64,000 nucleotides of DNA from Undibacter mobilis (GCF_003367195.1 NZ_QRGO01000001.1:2280501-2344500), one strand, 5' to 3'; numbered from the stretch's first letter, positions 25,958-36,902 are shown. The notes: a model not told the origin generated them from the letters alone. Translations and numbers: made by a program.

Positions 25958-26752
25958 ATGCGCCAGTATCTTGATCTGATGGACCATATTCTCCGCCACG
26001 GCGCGGAGAAGCAAGATCGCACCGGCACCGGGACGCGCTCGGTGTTCGGCTATCAGATGCGCTTCGACCTCAGCCGCGGCTTCCCGCTGCTGACGACCAA
26101 GAAGCTGCACCTGAAGTCAATTGTCCACGAGCTGCTATGGTTCCTCGCCGGCGACACCAACATCAAATATCTCAACGACAACGGCGTGCGCATCTGGGAC
26201 GAATGGGCCGACGAGCGCGGCGACCTCGGCCCGGTCTATGGCCACCAGTGGCGGTCTTGGCCGGCCAAGGACGGCGGCACCATCGACCAGATCGCGAACG
26301 TGATCGCGGCGATCAAGCGCACGCCGGATTCGCGCCGCCTCATCGTCACCGCGTGGAATCCGGCCGATGTCGACAAGATGGCGCTGCCGCCGTGCCATCT
26401 GCTGTTCCAGTTCTACGTCGCCAATGGCCGGCTGTCGTGTCAGCTGTACCAGCGCTCGGCCGACGTATTCCTCGGAGTGCCGTTCAACATCGGGTCCTAT
26501 GCCCTGCTGACCATGATGGTGGCGCAGGTGACCGGCTACAAGCCGGGCGACTTCGTATGGACCGGCGGTGACACGCATCTCTATCTCAACCACGTCGAGC
26601 AGGCCGAGCTGCAATTGTCCCGTGCGCCACGCGCGCTGCCGACGATGCGCATCAATCCGGATGTGAAGGACATCTTCTCGTTCCGGTTTGAAGATTTCGC
26701 CATCGAGAACTACGACCCGCATCCGCATATCAAGGCAGAGGTTGCGGTGTGA
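25958..26752 (+). CDS. thyA: Thymidylate synthase
   Basis: 264 residues, the same length as the E. coli enzyme. Converts dUMP and methylene-THF to dTMP and DHF. The active-site Cys is in [12 protein letters not shown], with [10 protein letters not shown] and [17 protein letters not shown] (dUMP binding) and the C-terminal [12 protein letters not shown] 25958. The stop overlaps the next start (GTGA). The folA gene two genes on recycles the DHF product. Confidence 0.98.
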   Translation: MRQYLDLMDHILRHGAEKQDRTGTGTRSVFGYQMRFDLSRGFPLLTTKKLHLKSIVHELLWFLAGDTNIKYLNDNGVRIWDEWADERGDLGPVYGHQWRSWPAKDGGTIDQIANVIAAIKRTPDSRRLIVTAWNPADVDKMALPPCHLLFQFYVANGRLSCQLYQRSADVFLGVPFNIGSYALLTMMVAQVTGYKPGDFVWTGGDTHLYLNHVEQAELQLSRAPRALPTMRINPDVKDIFSFRFEDFAIENYDPHPHIKAEVAV

Positions 26753-27237
26753 GCATCGCGATCCGTGCAGCGACGCCGGCCGATACGCCGCTGATCTTCA
26801 ACCTCATTTGCGAACTCGCCGATTACGAGAAGCTCAGCGATGCCGTCGATGCGACGCCGACGATGATCGCTGACGCCTTGTTCGGCGACAAGCCGCGGCT
26901 GTTCTGCGCCATCGCCGAATGGAACGGCGAGGCGGCCGGGCTCGCGGTCTGGTTTCTCAACTTCTCCACCTTCCGCGGCCGCAACGGCATCTATCTTGAG
27001 GATCTGTTCGTGCGGCCGGCCCATCGCGGCAAGGGATTGGGCAAGGCGCTGATGGCGTATCTGGCGCGGCGCTGCGTCGACGACGGCTATGCGCGTTTCG
27101 AGTGGTCGGTGCTCGACTGGAACGCACCGTCGATCGCGTTCTATGAGTCGATCGGCGCGCAGGTGCTGCCTGACTGGAAGATCTGCCGCATGAGCGGCGA
27201 CGCGCTGGCGTCGTTCGGCAAGGGAGGGCGCCAATGA
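26749..27237 (+). CDS. GNAT-family N-acetyltransferase (diamine acetyltransferase-like)
   Basis: 162 residues from GTG 26749, overlapping the thyA stop by 4 bp. Motif A is [19 protein letters not shown] (acetyl-CoA binding, R-G-K-G-x-G-K), and motif [21 protein letters not shown] has the family Tyr. The best resemblance is to spermidine/spermine-type acetyltransferases. Its stop overlaps the folA ATG, so thyA-GNAT-folA are translationally coupled. A direct role in folate metabolism is not indicated. Confidence 0.9.
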   Translation: MSIAIRAATPADTPLIFNLICELADYEKLSDAVDATPTMIADALFGDKPRLFCAIAEWNGEAAGLAVWFLNFSTFRGRNGIYLEDLFVRPAHRGKGLGKALMAYLARRCVDDGYARFEWSVLDWNAPSIAFYESIGAQVLPDWKICRMSGDALASFGKGGRQ

Positions 27238-27767
27238 TCACACGGCCGCGCAACACCGCGCCCTACAAGATCGTGCTTGTCGCCGCGATCGGCGACAACG
27301 GCGTCATCGGCAGCGATGGCCGGTTGCCATGGCGACTGAAATCCGATCTGCAGCATTTCAAGAGAGTCACGCTCGGCAAGCCGATCGTGATGGGCCGCAA
27401 GACCTACGAGTCGATCGGCAAGCCGCTGCCCGGCCGCACCAACATCGTCATGACGCGGGACCTCAGCCTCGCCGTGCCCGGCGGCATTCTCGCCACCAGC
27501 CTCGATGCGGCGCTCGGCATCGCCGTCGAGGACGCGGCCAAACGCGGGGTGGGCGACCTGATGATCATCGGCGGCGGCGATGTCTTCGAGCGCACCATGC
27601 CCATGGCGGATCGGCTCGAGATCACGCATGTCCATGCCAGCCCGCCGGGCGACGTCCATTTCCCGGCAGTCGATGCGCGCGACTGGCAGGAAACCGAGCG
27701 GCATCACTACGATGCCGGGCCGGACGACGACGCCAGCTTCGACACCGTCACTTACGTGCGGCGTTAG
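27234..27767 (+). CDS. folA: Dihydrofolate reductase
   Basis: 177 residues. LVAAIGDNGVIGSDGRLPWR, SDLQHFKRVTLGKPIVMGRK and PGRTNIVMTRD are the folate- and NADPH-binding motifs. It reduces DHF to THF and is needed because ThyA produces DHF. ATG 27234 overlaps the GNAT stop. Convergent with an SDR gene 10 bp downstream; no terminator hairpin is visible between them. Confidence 0.97.
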   Translation: MITRPRNTAPYKIVLVAAIGDNGVIGSDGRLPWRLKSDLQHFKRVTLGKPIVMGRKTYESIGKPLPGRTNIVMTRDLSLAVPGGILATSLDAALGIAVEDAAKRGVGDLMIIGGGDVFERTMPMADRLEITHVHASPPGDVHFPAVDARDWQETERHHYDAGPDDDASFDTVTYVRR

Positions 27768-27777
27768 CGGCCGGTTG

Positions 27778-28542
27778 TCAGGCCATCACCGAATAACCGC
27801 CGTCGACCGGAATCGCCGTGCCGGTGAGGAAGTCCGACGCCGGCGACGCCAGGAACACCGCGATGCCGGCGAAATCGCCCGGCGCCCCCCAGCGCGCCGC
27901 CGGCGTGCGCGCCAGCACGCGCTCGTGTAGGCCGGGGACCTGCTCGCGCGCCTTCTTGGTCAGTTCGGTGTCGATCCAGCCGGGCAGGATGGAATTGACC
28001 TGGATGTTGTCCTTGGCCCAGGCGACCGCGAAGGAACGGGCCATCTGCACGATGGCGCCTTTGCTGGACGCGTAAGGCGCCGCATAGGACGAAGCAAAGA
28101 TGGTCATCATCGAGCCGATATTGATGATCTTGCCGCCGCCGACTTTTTTCATGTGCGGATAAACCGCCTGCGAGCACAGGAAGGCGCTGGTGACATTGGT
28201 GTCCATCACCAGGTGCCATTCCGCCGCGGTCAGTTCTTCCGGCGGCTTGCGCACGGCGGTGCCTGCATTGTTGACGAGGATGTCGAGCCGGCCGAACTTG
28301 TCGGCGACCGCCTTCACGGCGCCGCGGCACGACTCTTCCTTCAGCACGTCGATCTCGATGAAATCCGCCCTCGGGTCGATCGCCCGCAATTCGGCCAGCG
28401 CCGCGTCCGCCTTGGCCTTGTTGCGTCCGGCAATGACGACCGTGGCACCGGCGCTGGCCAGGCCCTTCGCCATGCCGAGGCCGATGCCGCCATTGCCGCC
28501 CGTGACCAGCGCAACGCGGCCACTCAAATCGAATGCGCTCAT
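27778..28542 (-). CDS. Short-chain dehydrogenase/reductase (SDR)
   Basis: 254 residues, classical SDR. It has the Rossmann motif VTGGNGGIGLG, LVNNAG, active-site Tyr and Lys in APYASSKGAIVQ, and C-terminal DGGYSVMA. The closest general type is gluconate 5-dehydrogenase / 2-deoxy-D-gluconate 3-dehydrogenase, but SDR substrates cannot be read by eye. Transcribed alone on the minus strand. The 239-bp gap to hflK (28543-28781) holds both promoters. Confidence 0.9.
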   Translation of the reverse strand: MSAFDLSGRVALVTGGNGGIGLGMAKGLASAGATVVIAGRNKAKADAALAELRAIDPRADFIEIDVLKEESCRGAVKAVADKFGRLDILVNNAGTAVRKPPEELTAAEWHLVMDTNVTSAFLCSQAVYPHMKKVGGGKIINIGSMMTIFASSYAAPYASSKGAIVQMARSFAVAWAKDNIQVNSILPGWIDTELTKKAREQVPGLHERVLARTPAARWGAPGDFAGIAVFLASPASDFLTGTAIPVDGGYSVMA

Positions 28543-28781
28543 TGAAGCCGTCCCCCGTTCGATGCTTTTTGGAGTCTATTGTGCCGAGCGGCGTATTTAC
28601 CACACGCGGCGGCAGGCAGGCGCATGGCGCTGGCAAATCCGCCGAGCATCCGTGCATGTGCCCGTCATTTCGATGAAAATGCGGCATGACAGCGCGTTGT
28701 ATCGAGCCCTTGCGTCCCCTATAACCCCTCCCAACTAAAGGCAGGGCCCGCTTGTTGGTCGGGCGCCAGGAGATTCGATTT

Positions 28782-29924
28782 ATGCCGTGGAGCAATCAAG
28801 GCGGTGGTGGTGGCGGGTCTGGCGGACCGTGGGGGTCCGGCGGCGGCAAAAGCCCGTGGGGATCGAGCCCGCCTCCGTCGGGCGGCCGGCCGCCCGATCT
28901 TGAGGAAATTCTGCGCCGCGGCCAGGACCGGCTGCGCGGCGTGCTGCCTGGCAATATGGGCGGCAAGGGCATCGCGCTGGCGGCGCTCGCCGCCGTGGTG
29001 CTGTGGGGCTTCTCCGGTTTCTTCCGCGTCGAGCCCGATGAGCTCGGCGTCGTGCTGCGCTTCGGCAAGGAAGTGCGCGAGGTCCAGCCGGGCCTGAACT
29101 ATCATTTGCCTTATCCGATCGAGACCGCCCTGACGCCGAAGGCGCTGCGCGTCAACAAGATCGATATCGGCATGCGTACGACCGACGATGTGCGCCGCGG
29201 CTCGACCGTGCGCGACGTGCCGGAAGAGAGTCTGATGCTCACCGGCGACGAGAATATCGTCGACGTCGATTTCTCGGTGCTGTGGAAGGTGAAGCCGACC
29301 GGCGTTGGCGACTACCTGTTCAATATTCAGAATCCCGAAGGTACGGTGAAGGCGGTCGCCGAAAGCGCCATGCGAGAAGTGGTTGGCCGTTCCGACATTC
29401 AGCCGATCCTGACCGGCGCGCGTCAGACCATCGAGAACGCCGTTCACGAACTGATGCAGAAGACGCTGGACGGTTACGGCGCCGGCATTCTCATCCAGCA
29501 GGTTCAGTTGCAGAAGGTCGATCCGCCGCAGCAGGTCATTGACGCCTTCCGCGACGTGCAAGCCGCGCGCGCCGACCTCGAGCGCGCCGTCAACGAATCG
29601 CAGAGCTACGCCAACCGCGTCGTGCCGGAAGCGCGCGGCCGGGTGGCGCAGATCACGCAGGCCGCCGAAGCCTACAAGTCGCAGACTGTGGCGGAAGCGA
29701 CCGGCCAGTCGTCGCGCTTCAATCAGATTTACGAGCAATACAAAAAGGCGCCGGACGTCACGCGCGAGCGCATGTATCTCGAAACCATGGAACGCGTGCT
29801 CGGCGGCGCCGACAAGGTGATCCTGGATTCAGGCGCCGGCAACTCGGGCGTCGTGCCCTATCTGCCGCTGAACGAACTGTCGCGCCCGCAGCCGCGCACG
29901 CCGACGACCGGAGCACGCCCATGA
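28782..29924 (+). CDS. hflK: FtsH protease modulator HflK
   Basis: 380 residues from ATG 28782, chosen for the family start MPWSNQGGGGGGSGG and AGGAGA upstream; a 10-codon extension to 28752 is unlikely. A Gly/Pro-rich N-terminal cytoplasmic segment (1-50), one membrane helix (about 70-88), then an SPFH/band-7 domain and a coiled-coil. Forms the HflKC cage around FtsH in the inner membrane and tunes its proteolysis. The stop overlaps hflC (ATGA). Confidence 0.95.
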   Translation: MPWSNQGGGGGGSGGPWGSGGGKSPWGSSPPPSGGRPPDLEEILRRGQDRLRGVLPGNMGGKGIALAALAAVVLWGFSGFFRVEPDELGVVLRFGKEVREVQPGLNYHLPYPIETALTPKALRVNKIDIGMRTTDDVRRGSTVRDVPEESLMLTGDENIVDVDFSVLWKVKPTGVGDYLFNIQNPEGTVKAVAESAMREVVGRSDIQPILTGARQTIENAVHELMQKTLDGYGAGILIQQVQLQKVDPPQQVIDAFRDVQAARADLERAVNESQSYANRVVPEARGRVAQITQAAEAYKSQTVAEATGQSSRFNQIYEQYKKAPDVTRERMYLETMERVLGGADKVILDSGAGNSGVVPYLPLNELSRPQPRTPTTGARP

Positions 29925-30835
29925 GATTGAACTTCATCGGCGGCGTTGCCGTCGTCATCCTCGCGGCCGTGCTGATCCTCGGCTACTCGTCGCTCTTCAG
30001 CGTCTACCAGACACAGCAGGCCCTCGTGGTCCGCCTCGGTCAGCCGGTGCGCGTTGTCAGCGAGCCGGGCCTCAACTTCAAGGCGCCGTTCATCGACAAC
30101 GTCATCACCATCGACAAGCGGATTCTCGATCTTGAGGCGCCGGCGCAGGAAGTCATCGCCTCCGACCAGAAGCGTTTGGTGGTCGATGCCTTCGCGCGCT
30201 ATCGCATCAAGAACGCGCTGCAATTCTACCAGACGCTCGGTTCGATTCAGGGTGCCAACTCGCAGCTGACGATTCTTCTCAACTCGGCGCTGCGCCGCGT
30301 GCTGGGCGAGGCGACCTTCACGCATGTCGTGCGGGACCAGCGCTCGGATCTGATGGAGCGCATCCTTCAGCTCGTCGACAAGGAAGCCGGCGGTTACGGC
30401 ATTCAGGTCGTGGACGTCCGAATCCGCCGCGCCGACCTGCCCGAGCAGAACAGCCAGGCTGTCTATCAGCGGATGCAGACCGAGCGTGCCCGTGAAGCGG
30501 CTGAATTCCGCGCCCAGGGCGCCCAGCGCGCCCAGGAAATCCGCTCGCGCGCTGATCGCGACGTCACGGTTCTGGTGGCGGAAGCCCAGTCGAAGTCGGA
30601 GCAGATCCGCGGTGAAGGCGATGCCACCCGTAACCAGATCTTCGCCGACGCCTTCAACAAGGACCCTGAGTTCTTCTCCTTTTACCGCTCGATGCAGGCT
30701 TATGAGACCAGCATGAAACCCGGCGACACGCGGTTGTTGCTCAAGCCGGACAACAGCTTTTTCCGCTTCTTCAACCAGCCGACCGGTGTCCAGCCGGGCC
30801 AAGCGGTTGTGGCGCCGACAGCGCCGGCCCGGTAG
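29921..30835 (+). CDS. hflC: FtsH protease modulator HflC
   Basis: 304 residues. N-terminal membrane helix (about 5-24: GGVAVVILAAVLILGYSSLF), SPFH domain (VYQTQQALVVRLGQPVRVV to about 190) and a coiled-coil with Arg/Glu/Ala repeats (about 190-235). It alternates with HflK in the ring around FtsH. ATG overlaps the hflK stop. DUF2065 and degP follow, a common protein-quality-control grouping. Confidence 0.96.
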   Translation: MRLNFIGGVAVVILAAVLILGYSSLFSVYQTQQALVVRLGQPVRVVSEPGLNFKAPFIDNVITIDKRILDLEAPAQEVIASDQKRLVVDAFARYRIKNALQFYQTLGSIQGANSQLTILLNSALRRVLGEATFTHVVRDQRSDLMERILQLVDKEAGGYGIQVVDVRIRRADLPEQNSQAVYQRMQTERAREAAEFRAQGAQRAQEIRSRADRDVTVLVAEAQSKSEQIRGEGDATRNQIFADAFNKDPEFFSFYRSMQAYETSMKPGDTRLLLKPDNSFFRFFNQPTGVQPGQAVVAPTAPAR

Positions 30836-30849
30836 TGGCGCCCCGCGGA

Positions 30850-31035
30850 ATGTCGGACTTTCTGGCTGCGCTGGGTCTGGTCTTCGTCATTGAAGGGCTG
30901 ATCTTCGCGGCCTTTCCGGCGCACGGCAAAAAGGCCCTTGAAAGTGTGCTCAACACGCCGCCGGCGACTTTGCGGCTGATCGGGCTCGGCTCGGCCATTG
31001 TCGGACTGGTGATCGTCTGGGCGGTACGAGGTTAA
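30850..31035 (+). CDS. DUF2065 family small membrane protein
   Basis: 61 residues from ATG 30850 (MSDFLAALGLVFVIEGLIFA), the usual DUF2065 start; GTG 30835, overlapping the hflC stop, would add five residues. Two membrane helices (about 3-20 and 40-59) with a short polar loop AFPAHGKKALES. Function unknown. It occurs behind hflC in many proteobacteria, which suggests a link to the HflKC-FtsH complex. Confidence 0.85.
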   Translation: MSDFLAALGLVFVIEGLIFAAFPAHGKKALESVLNTPPATLRLIGLGSAIVGLVIVWAVRG

Positions 31036-31184
31036 GCCCCTCCTGGGCTGCGACAAAAGCGGCGGGACACGCCAGTACCGCGGCTTTCTCGCGCGCTCTT
31101 GATGGCGTTATCGTGCGGCCGCCCTTGAATCGCCGCTAATTCAGGGTCACTTTGTCATGACCCTTTCCAGGAGAATCGACGCCA

Positions 31185-32684
31185 ATGGGCGCCCCTTCAA
31201 TTCGTTACACAACGGCTTTTGCACTCGTGCTTGCCGCCGCGCTGGCCGGCCCCCTGACGACCGCGCCCGCTTTGGCGCGGGGGCCGGAAGGCATCGCCGA
31301 CGTCGCCGAGCAGGTGATCGACGCTGTGGTCAACATTTCGACCAAGCAAAAGGTCGATCTGAATTCCGGCGCCATGCCGCAATTGCCGCCGGGCTCGCCC
31401 TTTGAAGAGTTCTTCGAAGAGTTCTTCAAGAACCGCCGCGGTCCGGGTGGTCCGGGCGGACAGGGCCCGAACGGCAATAACGCGCCGCAGTCGCGCCGGG
31501 TCAATTCGCTCGGCTCCGGCTTCATCATCGACGCCGAAGGCTATGTCGTGACCAACAATCACGTCATCGCCGATGCCGACGAGGTGAGCGTCATTCTCAA
31601 TGACGGCTCGACGCTGAAGGCCGAACTGATCGGCACCGACAAGAAAACCGATCTTGCGCTTCTGAAGGTGACGCCGACGAAGCCGCTCAAGGCCGTGAAG
31701 TTCGGCGACAGCGACAAGCTGCGTCTCGGCGAATGGGTGATCGCGATCGGCAACCCGTTCTCGCTCGGCGGCACTGTGACCGCCGGCATCGTCTCGGCAC
31801 GTAACCGCGATATCCAGTCGGGCCCCTACGACAACTATATCCAGACCGACGCTGCCATCAACCGCGGCAACTCGGGTGGCCCGCTGTTCAATCTCGACGG
31901 CGACGTCATCGGCGTCAACACGGCCATCATCTCGCCGTCCGGCGGCTCGATCGGCATCGGCTTTGCCGTGCCGTCGAAGACCGCGGTCGCGGTTCTCGAT
32001 CAGCTGCGCAATTACAAGGAAGTGCGCCGCGGCTGGCTCGGCGTCCGCATCCAGCAGGTGACCGACGAAATCGCCGAAAGCCTGAACATCAAGCCGGCGC
32101 GCGGCGCGCTGATCGCCGGCGTTGACGACAAGGGGCCGGCCAAGCCCGCGGGCATCGAACCCGGCGATGTCGTCGTCAAGTTCGACGGCAAGGACGTCAA
32201 GGAAATGCGCGACCTGCCGCGCATCGTCGCCGACACTGCGGTCGGCAAGGATGTCGAGGTCATCATCATCCGCAAGGGCAAGGAAGAGACCAAGACGGTC
32301 AAGCTCGGCCGCCTCGAAGACGAGAAACCGACACCGGCGTCGCTGACGCCGAAGAAGGACCAGCCGGACGAGGACAAGTCCTCCGTGCGGAAGGCGCTCG
32401 GCCTCGATCTCGCGAACCTCAACGACGCCAACCGCAAGAAGTACAAAATCGAGGACAAGGTGAAGGGCGTCGTCATCACCGGCGTCGATCCGAATTCGGC
32501 GGCTGCCGAGAAACGGCTGCAACCGGGCATGGTGATCTCCGAGGTGCAGCAACAACCGGTGACCAGCGCTGCCGATTTGCAGAAGCGGATCGATCAGCTC
32601 AAGAAGGACGGCAAGAAGACGGTCGTTCTGCTGGTGGTGTCGCCGTCGGGCGATCCGAGCTTTGTGGCGATCGGCCTGCAATAG
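31185..32684 (+). CDS. degP: Do/DegP-type periplasmic serine endopeptidase
   Basis: 499 residues. Signal peptide about 1-32 (cut after ALA-R). Trypsin-like domain with His126 (VTNNHVIAD), Asp156 (KTDLALL) and Ser230 (NRGNSGGPLFN), then two PDZ domains (about 285-375 and 400-495). A Gly/Pro/Asn-rich LA-loop insert (about 84-103) lies ahead of the protease core. Degrades or refolds misfolded periplasmic proteins. ATG 31185 follows CCAGGAGAA. A 149-bp gap separates it from DUF2065, so it may have its own promoter. Confidence 0.95.
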   Translation: MGAPSIRYTTAFALVLAAALAGPLTTAPALARGPEGIADVAEQVIDAVVNISTKQKVDLNSGAMPQLPPGSPFEEFFEEFFKNRRGPGGPGGQGPNGNNAPQSRRVNSLGSGFIIDAEGYVVTNNHVIADADEVSVILNDGSTLKAELIGTDKKTDLALLKVTPTKPLKAVKFGDSDKLRLGEWVIAIGNPFSLGGTVTAGIVSARNRDIQSGPYDNYIQTDAAINRGNSGGPLFNLDGDVIGVNTAIISPSGGSIGIGFAVPSKTAVAVLDQLRNYKEVRRGWLGVRIQQVTDEIAESLNIKPARGALIAGVDDKGPAKPAGIEPGDVVVKFDGKDVKEMRDLPRIVADTAVGKDVEVIIIRKGKEETKTVKLGRLEDEKPTPASLTPKKDQPDEDKSSVRKALGLDLANLNDANRKKYKIEDKVKGVVITGVDPNSAAAEKRLQPGMVISEVQQQPVTSAADLQKRIDQLKKDGKKTVVLLVVSPSGDPSFVAIGLQ

Positions 32685-32777
32685 TTGTTCTGTCCCGAAC
32701 GCGGTGCGGCGTGAAAACGCTGCGCCGCAGAGCCGGGACCGCTACAAGTTTCTGAGTTTGAAAAGATCCCGGATCTG

Positions 32778-32819
32778 CCATGCATCACTTCGTGCTGCAT
32801 GGCGCCCGGGCGTTTTTTT
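32778..32819 (+). terminator. Intrinsic terminator of degP
   Basis: CCATGCA/TGCATGG arms (32778-32784, 32796-32802), then the palindrome CGCCCGGGCG (32803-32812) and seven T (32813-32819). The T-run runs into the stop codon of the convergent serB gene. Confidence 0.7.
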
Positions 32820-33717
32820 AGCTTTCGGCGAACTCGTCGCGCCGGTAACCCTGAATATAAAGCAACGCCGTGAGATCGCCGTGCTCGATGCGCGCAGGCG
32901 CGACGGCTGCGACCTTCGGCTTGGCGTAATAGGCGACGCCGAGGCCGGATTCGGCGATCATGGCGAGATCGTTGGCGCCGTCGCCGATCGCCATCGTTTC
33001 ATGGGCAGCGAGCCTGAAGCGGTCGCGCAGTTCGATCAGCGCCGAGCGCTTGCTGTCGCGGCCGAAGATCGGCTCGCGCACCAGACCGGATAGCTTGCCG
33101 CCGTCGACCTCAAGTGTGTTGGCACGCGCTTCGTCGAAGCCGATCATGGTGGCGATGCGGTCGGTGAACAGCGTGAAGCCACCGGACACGAGACAGGTAT
33201 AGATGCCGTGCGCCCGCATGGTCGCGACCGCGGTGCGTGCGCCCGGCGTCAGCGTGATGTGTTTGGCGATCACCTCGTCGACGACGGCGGCCGGCAGGCC
33301 CTTGAGCAGCGCGACCCGCTCACGCAAGGCGGGCTCGAATTCGATCTCGCCGCGCATCGCGCGCTCGGTAATGGCGGCGACGTGCTCCTTCAGGCCGACG
33401 AAGGCGGCGAGCTCGTCGATGCACTCCTGGCCGATCATGGTGGAGTCCATGTCGGCGAGAAACAGCTTCTTGCGCCGGGTGGCCGATGGCTGAACCACCG
33501 CGTCGGCTCCTGGCAGGGCGGCACGCAAGGTCTCGCTCAGCGCGCGTTGGTCGGCGTCGGCGCTTGCGCTAAAGGGAATGTCGGCGGCGCGCCCCGGGTC
33601 GAGCCAGAGTGGCGCTTCCGCGGTGGGCAGGGCGGCGCGGGCGTGCGCGAGCGCGCCGTCGTCGAGCGGTTCGCGGCCGGCGATGATGGTGGCGGTGAAG
33701 GATGTGGACGAGGTCAT
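32818..33717 (-). CDS. serB: Phosphoserine phosphatase
   Basis: 299 residues from ATG 33717 ([20 protein letters not shown]); a longer open frame to 33837 overlaps miaA and lacks family support. An N-terminal ACT-like region (about 1-75) is followed by the HAD core with [19 protein letters not shown] (nucleophile DxDST), SGGFT and [10 protein letters not shown]. Last step of serine synthesis. The start codon is only 4 bp from the divergent miaA start. The 3' end touches the degP terminator. Confidence 0.95.
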   Translation of the reverse strand: MTSSTSFTATIIAGREPLDDGALAHARAALPTAEAPLWLDPGRAADIPFSASADADQRALSETLRAALPGADAVVQPSATRRKKLFLADMDSTMIGQECIDELAAFVGLKEHVAAITERAMRGEIEFEPALRERVALLKGLPAAVVDEVIAKHITLTPGARTAVATMRAHGIYTCLVSGGFTLFTDRIATMIGFDEARANTLEVDGGKLSGLVREPIFGRDSKRSALIELRDRFRLAAHETMAIGDGANDLAMIAESGLGVAYYAKPKVAAVAPARIEHGDLTALLYIQGYRRDEFAES

Positions 33718-33721
33718 TCGG

Positions 33722-34642
33722 ATGCCAGAGCTGAAACAGGCGGTGCTTATCGCCGGTCCGACCGCCAGCGGCAAGTCGGCTCTGGCGCTGGCTTTGGCCG
33801 AGCGCCTCGGCGGCACCATCGTCAATGCCGATTCCATGCAAGTCTATGCCGGCCTGCGCGTCATCACGGCCCGCCCGACAGAGGAGGAGGAAGCGCGCGC
33901 GCCACACCTTCTGTATGGGCATATCGACCCCGCCGAGACCTATTCGACCGGTCAGTGGCTGCGCGAAGTGGCCCAGGCACTCGACGATATCGCAGCGGCC
34001 GGGCGGGTACCAATCATAGTCGGCGGCACCGGGCTCTATTTCAAGGTTCTGACCGAAGGGATTGCCGCAGTGCCGGCGATCTCGGCCGAGATTCGCGGCA
34101 ACGTCCGCGAACGTCTGAAGCGCGATGGCGTTTCTACTCTTTATGCCGAACTGATCGCGCGCGATCCGGTGACGGCGGCGCGGCTGATGCCGCTCGACCG
34201 CTCGCGCATTGCCCGCGCGCTCGAAGTGGTGCTGGCGACCGGCCGCTCGATCAGCGATTGGCACGGCGAGAACACCGCGCCGTTGTTGCCAGCCGAGCGC
34301 GCGGCGAGGATTTTCGTAACTGTCGAACGCGCCGAACTGGTGTCCCGCATCGAAGCCCGTTTCGCCGCGATGATGGATGCCGGCGCTCTTGATGAAGTAA
34401 AGGCGCTCGGCGCGCGCGATCTCGATCCATTGCTGCCGGCGATGAAGGCCCACGGTGTGCCGTGGCTGATCCGTCTTCTAAAGGGCGATATCTCGCGCGA
34501 GGAAGCGGTGGCCGGGTCGATCATGGACACGCGTCGCTACGCCAAGCGTCAGCACACCTGGTTTCGCGGTCAGATGAAAGACTGGCCGATGATTCCGGCC
34601 GGCGAGGCCTTTGACGCGATCATGCGCGGCTTGGCGGCCTGA
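33722..34642 (+). CDS. miaA: tRNA dimethylallyltransferase
   Basis: 306 residues from ATG 33722 ([20 protein letters not shown]). P-loop [25 protein letters not shown] and GGTGLYFK are the family motifs. Adds a dimethylallyl group to A37 of tRNAs that read UNN codons. An upstream extension to 33578 is open but overlaps serB. Divergent from serB with 4 bp between the start codons, so its promoter must lie inside serB. Confidence 0.96.
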   Translation: MPELKQAVLIAGPTASGKSALALALAERLGGTIVNADSMQVYAGLRVITARPTEEEEARAPHLLYGHIDPAETYSTGQWLREVAQALDDIAAAGRVPIIVGGTGLYFKVLTEGIAAVPAISAEIRGNVRERLKRDGVSTLYAELIARDPVTAARLMPLDRSRIARALEVVLATGRSISDWHGENTAPLLPAERAARIFVTVERAELVSRIEARFAAMMDAGALDEVKALGARDLDPLLPAMKAHGVPWLIRLLKGDISREEAVAGSIMDTRRYAKRQHTWFRGQMKDWPMIPAGEAFDAIMRGLAA

Positions 34643-34818
34643 CGGGCCTCGCAGTGCGGTAATTCAGTAAAGAACATAATCCAGTTTATTGAATATTCCC
34701 GTCCTGGGTCTGTGCAATTCGGCCTCGGTTTAGGGCTCTTTAAGGCACAACCGACAAACTGAAATAAATTCCGCGTATCGCGGATGTTAATTTTATCTGT
34801 CGTCTGGAGCCTTGAGTC

Positions 34819-36873
34819 ATGGCGCTTTTCTCGTTCAAGAGCATTTCGACCCGCATTGCCGTTACCTTCGCTCTGGTCGTGCCGATCGCAATCTGGGCCC
34901 TGTCGTCGGAGACCTGGCGGTCCTACGAGCTCTATAGTAAGGCGCAGAAGGCGGATCGTCAGAACGCGGCTGCCAATGCGCTCATCCTCGGCGTTTACGA
35001 CATCCTGATCGAACGCGCTTATGTGAGCAGCGCGTTGCAGGCCGCCGATCCGGCGGGTACCGAACTGCTCAAGGACATTGCGGGCCAGCGCAGCGGCTCC
35101 AAGGCCAAGATCGATGCGGCCTTGAAAGCGCTGATGACGGAAGACTTCCCGCGCAAGCAGGAACTGGTCAAGGAATTCAACGAAGCCCGCGCCAAGGCCG
35201 ACCAATATCGGCAAAAGGCCGACGAGGCGATCAAGCAGCCCAAGACCCAGCGCGACGGCGACGTCGTCAAAAACGCCGTTCCCGCTCTTTCCGGTTTTGC
35301 CAGCACCGCGCAAAAACTCTGGAATCGCGTGTTGAGCAGCACCAGCGCCATGGATCCCGAACTGGCGCGGCTGGCAGCGATCCGTATCTATGCCTGGAAC
35401 ATGCGCGATATCGGCGGCAGCGAGCGTTCGACGCTGGCGCAGTCGATTTCGGCGGGCGCCGCCATTCCGGCCGCCAATCTCGAGAGAATCCAGGTGATCC
35501 GCAATCAGGTCGCATTGCTGTGGCGTTTGCTGCAGGCGTCTCTCATTGACGGCGAGCACGCCACGATCGCGGCTGGCGTGAAGGCCGCGACCGACGGTTA
35601 TTTCGGCAAATTCCAGCCGATGGCCGACGAAATCCGAAAAATTTCGGCCGCGGGCGGAAAGTACCCGGTCAACAACGACCAGTGGGTCGACACTACGACG
35701 CCGCTGCTCGCCACCATCCTCGATGTCATGAATGGCGCTGGCAAAGCCAGCGAGATCTATACGGCGGATCTGCAGACCAGCAGTTTGTGGATGCTGTCTC
35801 TGAATGCGACTCTGCTGGTGGCCTGCATCGCCATCTTCTTCGGCGCGATCGCCTTCAGTGTCATCACCGTGGCTCGGCCGCTGCGCATGCTGACCAAGCC
35901 GCTCGGCCAGATCGCCGATGGCGACTTTGCCGTGGACGTGCCGTATCGCGAGCGGCCGGACGAGATCGGCCAGATCGCGGTGGCGGTCAATGGCATGGCC
36001 GACAAGGTCCGCGGCGCGCTGCTGCAGATTAAATCGGCGGCAACCGAGGTAACCAACGCCTCGATCGAAATATCGACCGCCACCACGGATCTGTCACAGC
36101 GCACCGAAGAGCAGGCCGCCAGCCTGGAAGAGACCACCGCGGCGATGGAGGAGATTTCCTCGATCATCAAGCAGAATGCGGAGAATGCCCGCGAGGCGAG
36201 CCGTTCGGCCGACGATACCCGCGCCATCTCCGATCAGAGCGGTGAGGTCGTTGCCAAGGCCGTCGAAGCCATGGCGCGCATCGAGGAATCATCGAAGAGC
36301 ATCTCCGAGATCATCGTCGTCATCGACGAGATCGCGCGGCAGACCAATCTGCTGGCGCTCAATGCCGCGGTCGAAGCTGCGCGTGCGGGTGAAGCCGGCC
36401 GCGGCTTTGCCGTGGTCGCTTCCGAAGTGCGCAGCCTGGCGCAGCGCTCGTCGCAGGCCGCCAAGGACATCACCGCGTTGATCACCAAGTCCGGCGGACA
36501 GGTTCGGGAGGGGGTCGATCTGGTCAACCAGGCGGGCGCCGCGCTCGGCCGTATCACCGACTCGATCCAGAAGGTCACCAGCCTCATCAACGATATCGCC
36601 AGCGCCAGCGCCGAGCAGTCGACGGGCGTCGACGAGGTCAACAAGGCGATGAACATGATGGACGACACGACCCAGCAGAACTCGGCGCTGGTCGAAGAGA
36701 ATGCGGCGACCGCCAAGATGCTGGAGCAGCAGGCCCGCATGATGGACGGACAGATCGCCTTCTTCCGGTTCGGTGACGAGATGAGTCCTGCCGCTGAAAC
36801 GCGCCATCCGGCGGCGCGCGGTGCGGCGCCGGTCCGTCACAAGCGGGCCGCCGATATTGACGAGGCGGCGTAG
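34819..36873 (+). CDS. Methyl-accepting chemotaxis protein
   Basis: 684 residues. Membrane helix 1 (about 13-30), a helical periplasmic sensing region (about 31-325), membrane helix 2 (about 328-350: [22 protein letters not shown]), HAMP (about 350-402) and the MCP signalling domain with hairpin tip [22 protein letters not shown]. It senses a ligand and controls CheA. No C-terminal CheR-binding pentapeptide is evident. ATG 34819 after a 176-bp AT-rich gap (34643-34818). Paralogous with the next gene in the HAMP-signalling part. Confidence 0.94.
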   Translation: MALFSFKSISTRIAVTFALVVPIAIWALSSETWRSYELYSKAQKADRQNAAANALILGVYDILIERAYVSSALQAADPAGTELLKDIAGQRSGSKAKIDAALKALMTEDFPRKQELVKEFNEARAKADQYRQKADEAIKQPKTQRDGDVVKNAVPALSGFASTAQKLWNRVLSSTSAMDPELARLAAIRIYAWNMRDIGGSERSTLAQSISAGAAIPAANLERIQVIRNQVALLWRLLQASLIDGEHATIAAGVKAATDGYFGKFQPMADEIRKISAAGGKYPVNNDQWVDTTTPLLATILDVMNGAGKASEIYTADLQTSSLWMLSLNATLLVACIAIFFGAIAFSVITVARPLRMLTKPLGQIADGDFAVDVPYRERPDEIGQIAVAVNGMADKVRGALLQIKSAATEVTNASIEISTATTDLSQRTEEQAASLEETTAAMEEISSIIKQNAENAREASRSADDTRAISDQSGEVVAKAVEAMARIEESSKSISEIIVVIDEIARQTNLLALNAAVEAARAGEAGRGFAVVASEVRSLAQRSSQAAKDITALITKSGGQVREGVDLVNQAGAALGRITDSIQKVTSLINDIASASAEQSTGVDEVNKAMNMMDDTTQQNSALVEENAATAKMLEQQARMMDGQIAFFRFGDEMSPAAETRHPAARGAAPVRHKRAADIDEAA

Positions 36874-36902
36874 GCCGCTTCAAGGGCCCGCAACAGCCAG
36901 CA

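Noticed and set aside
31197..32681. 494-codon minus-strand open frame
   Set aside because: Antisense to degP, whose catalytic triad and PDZ domains are clear.
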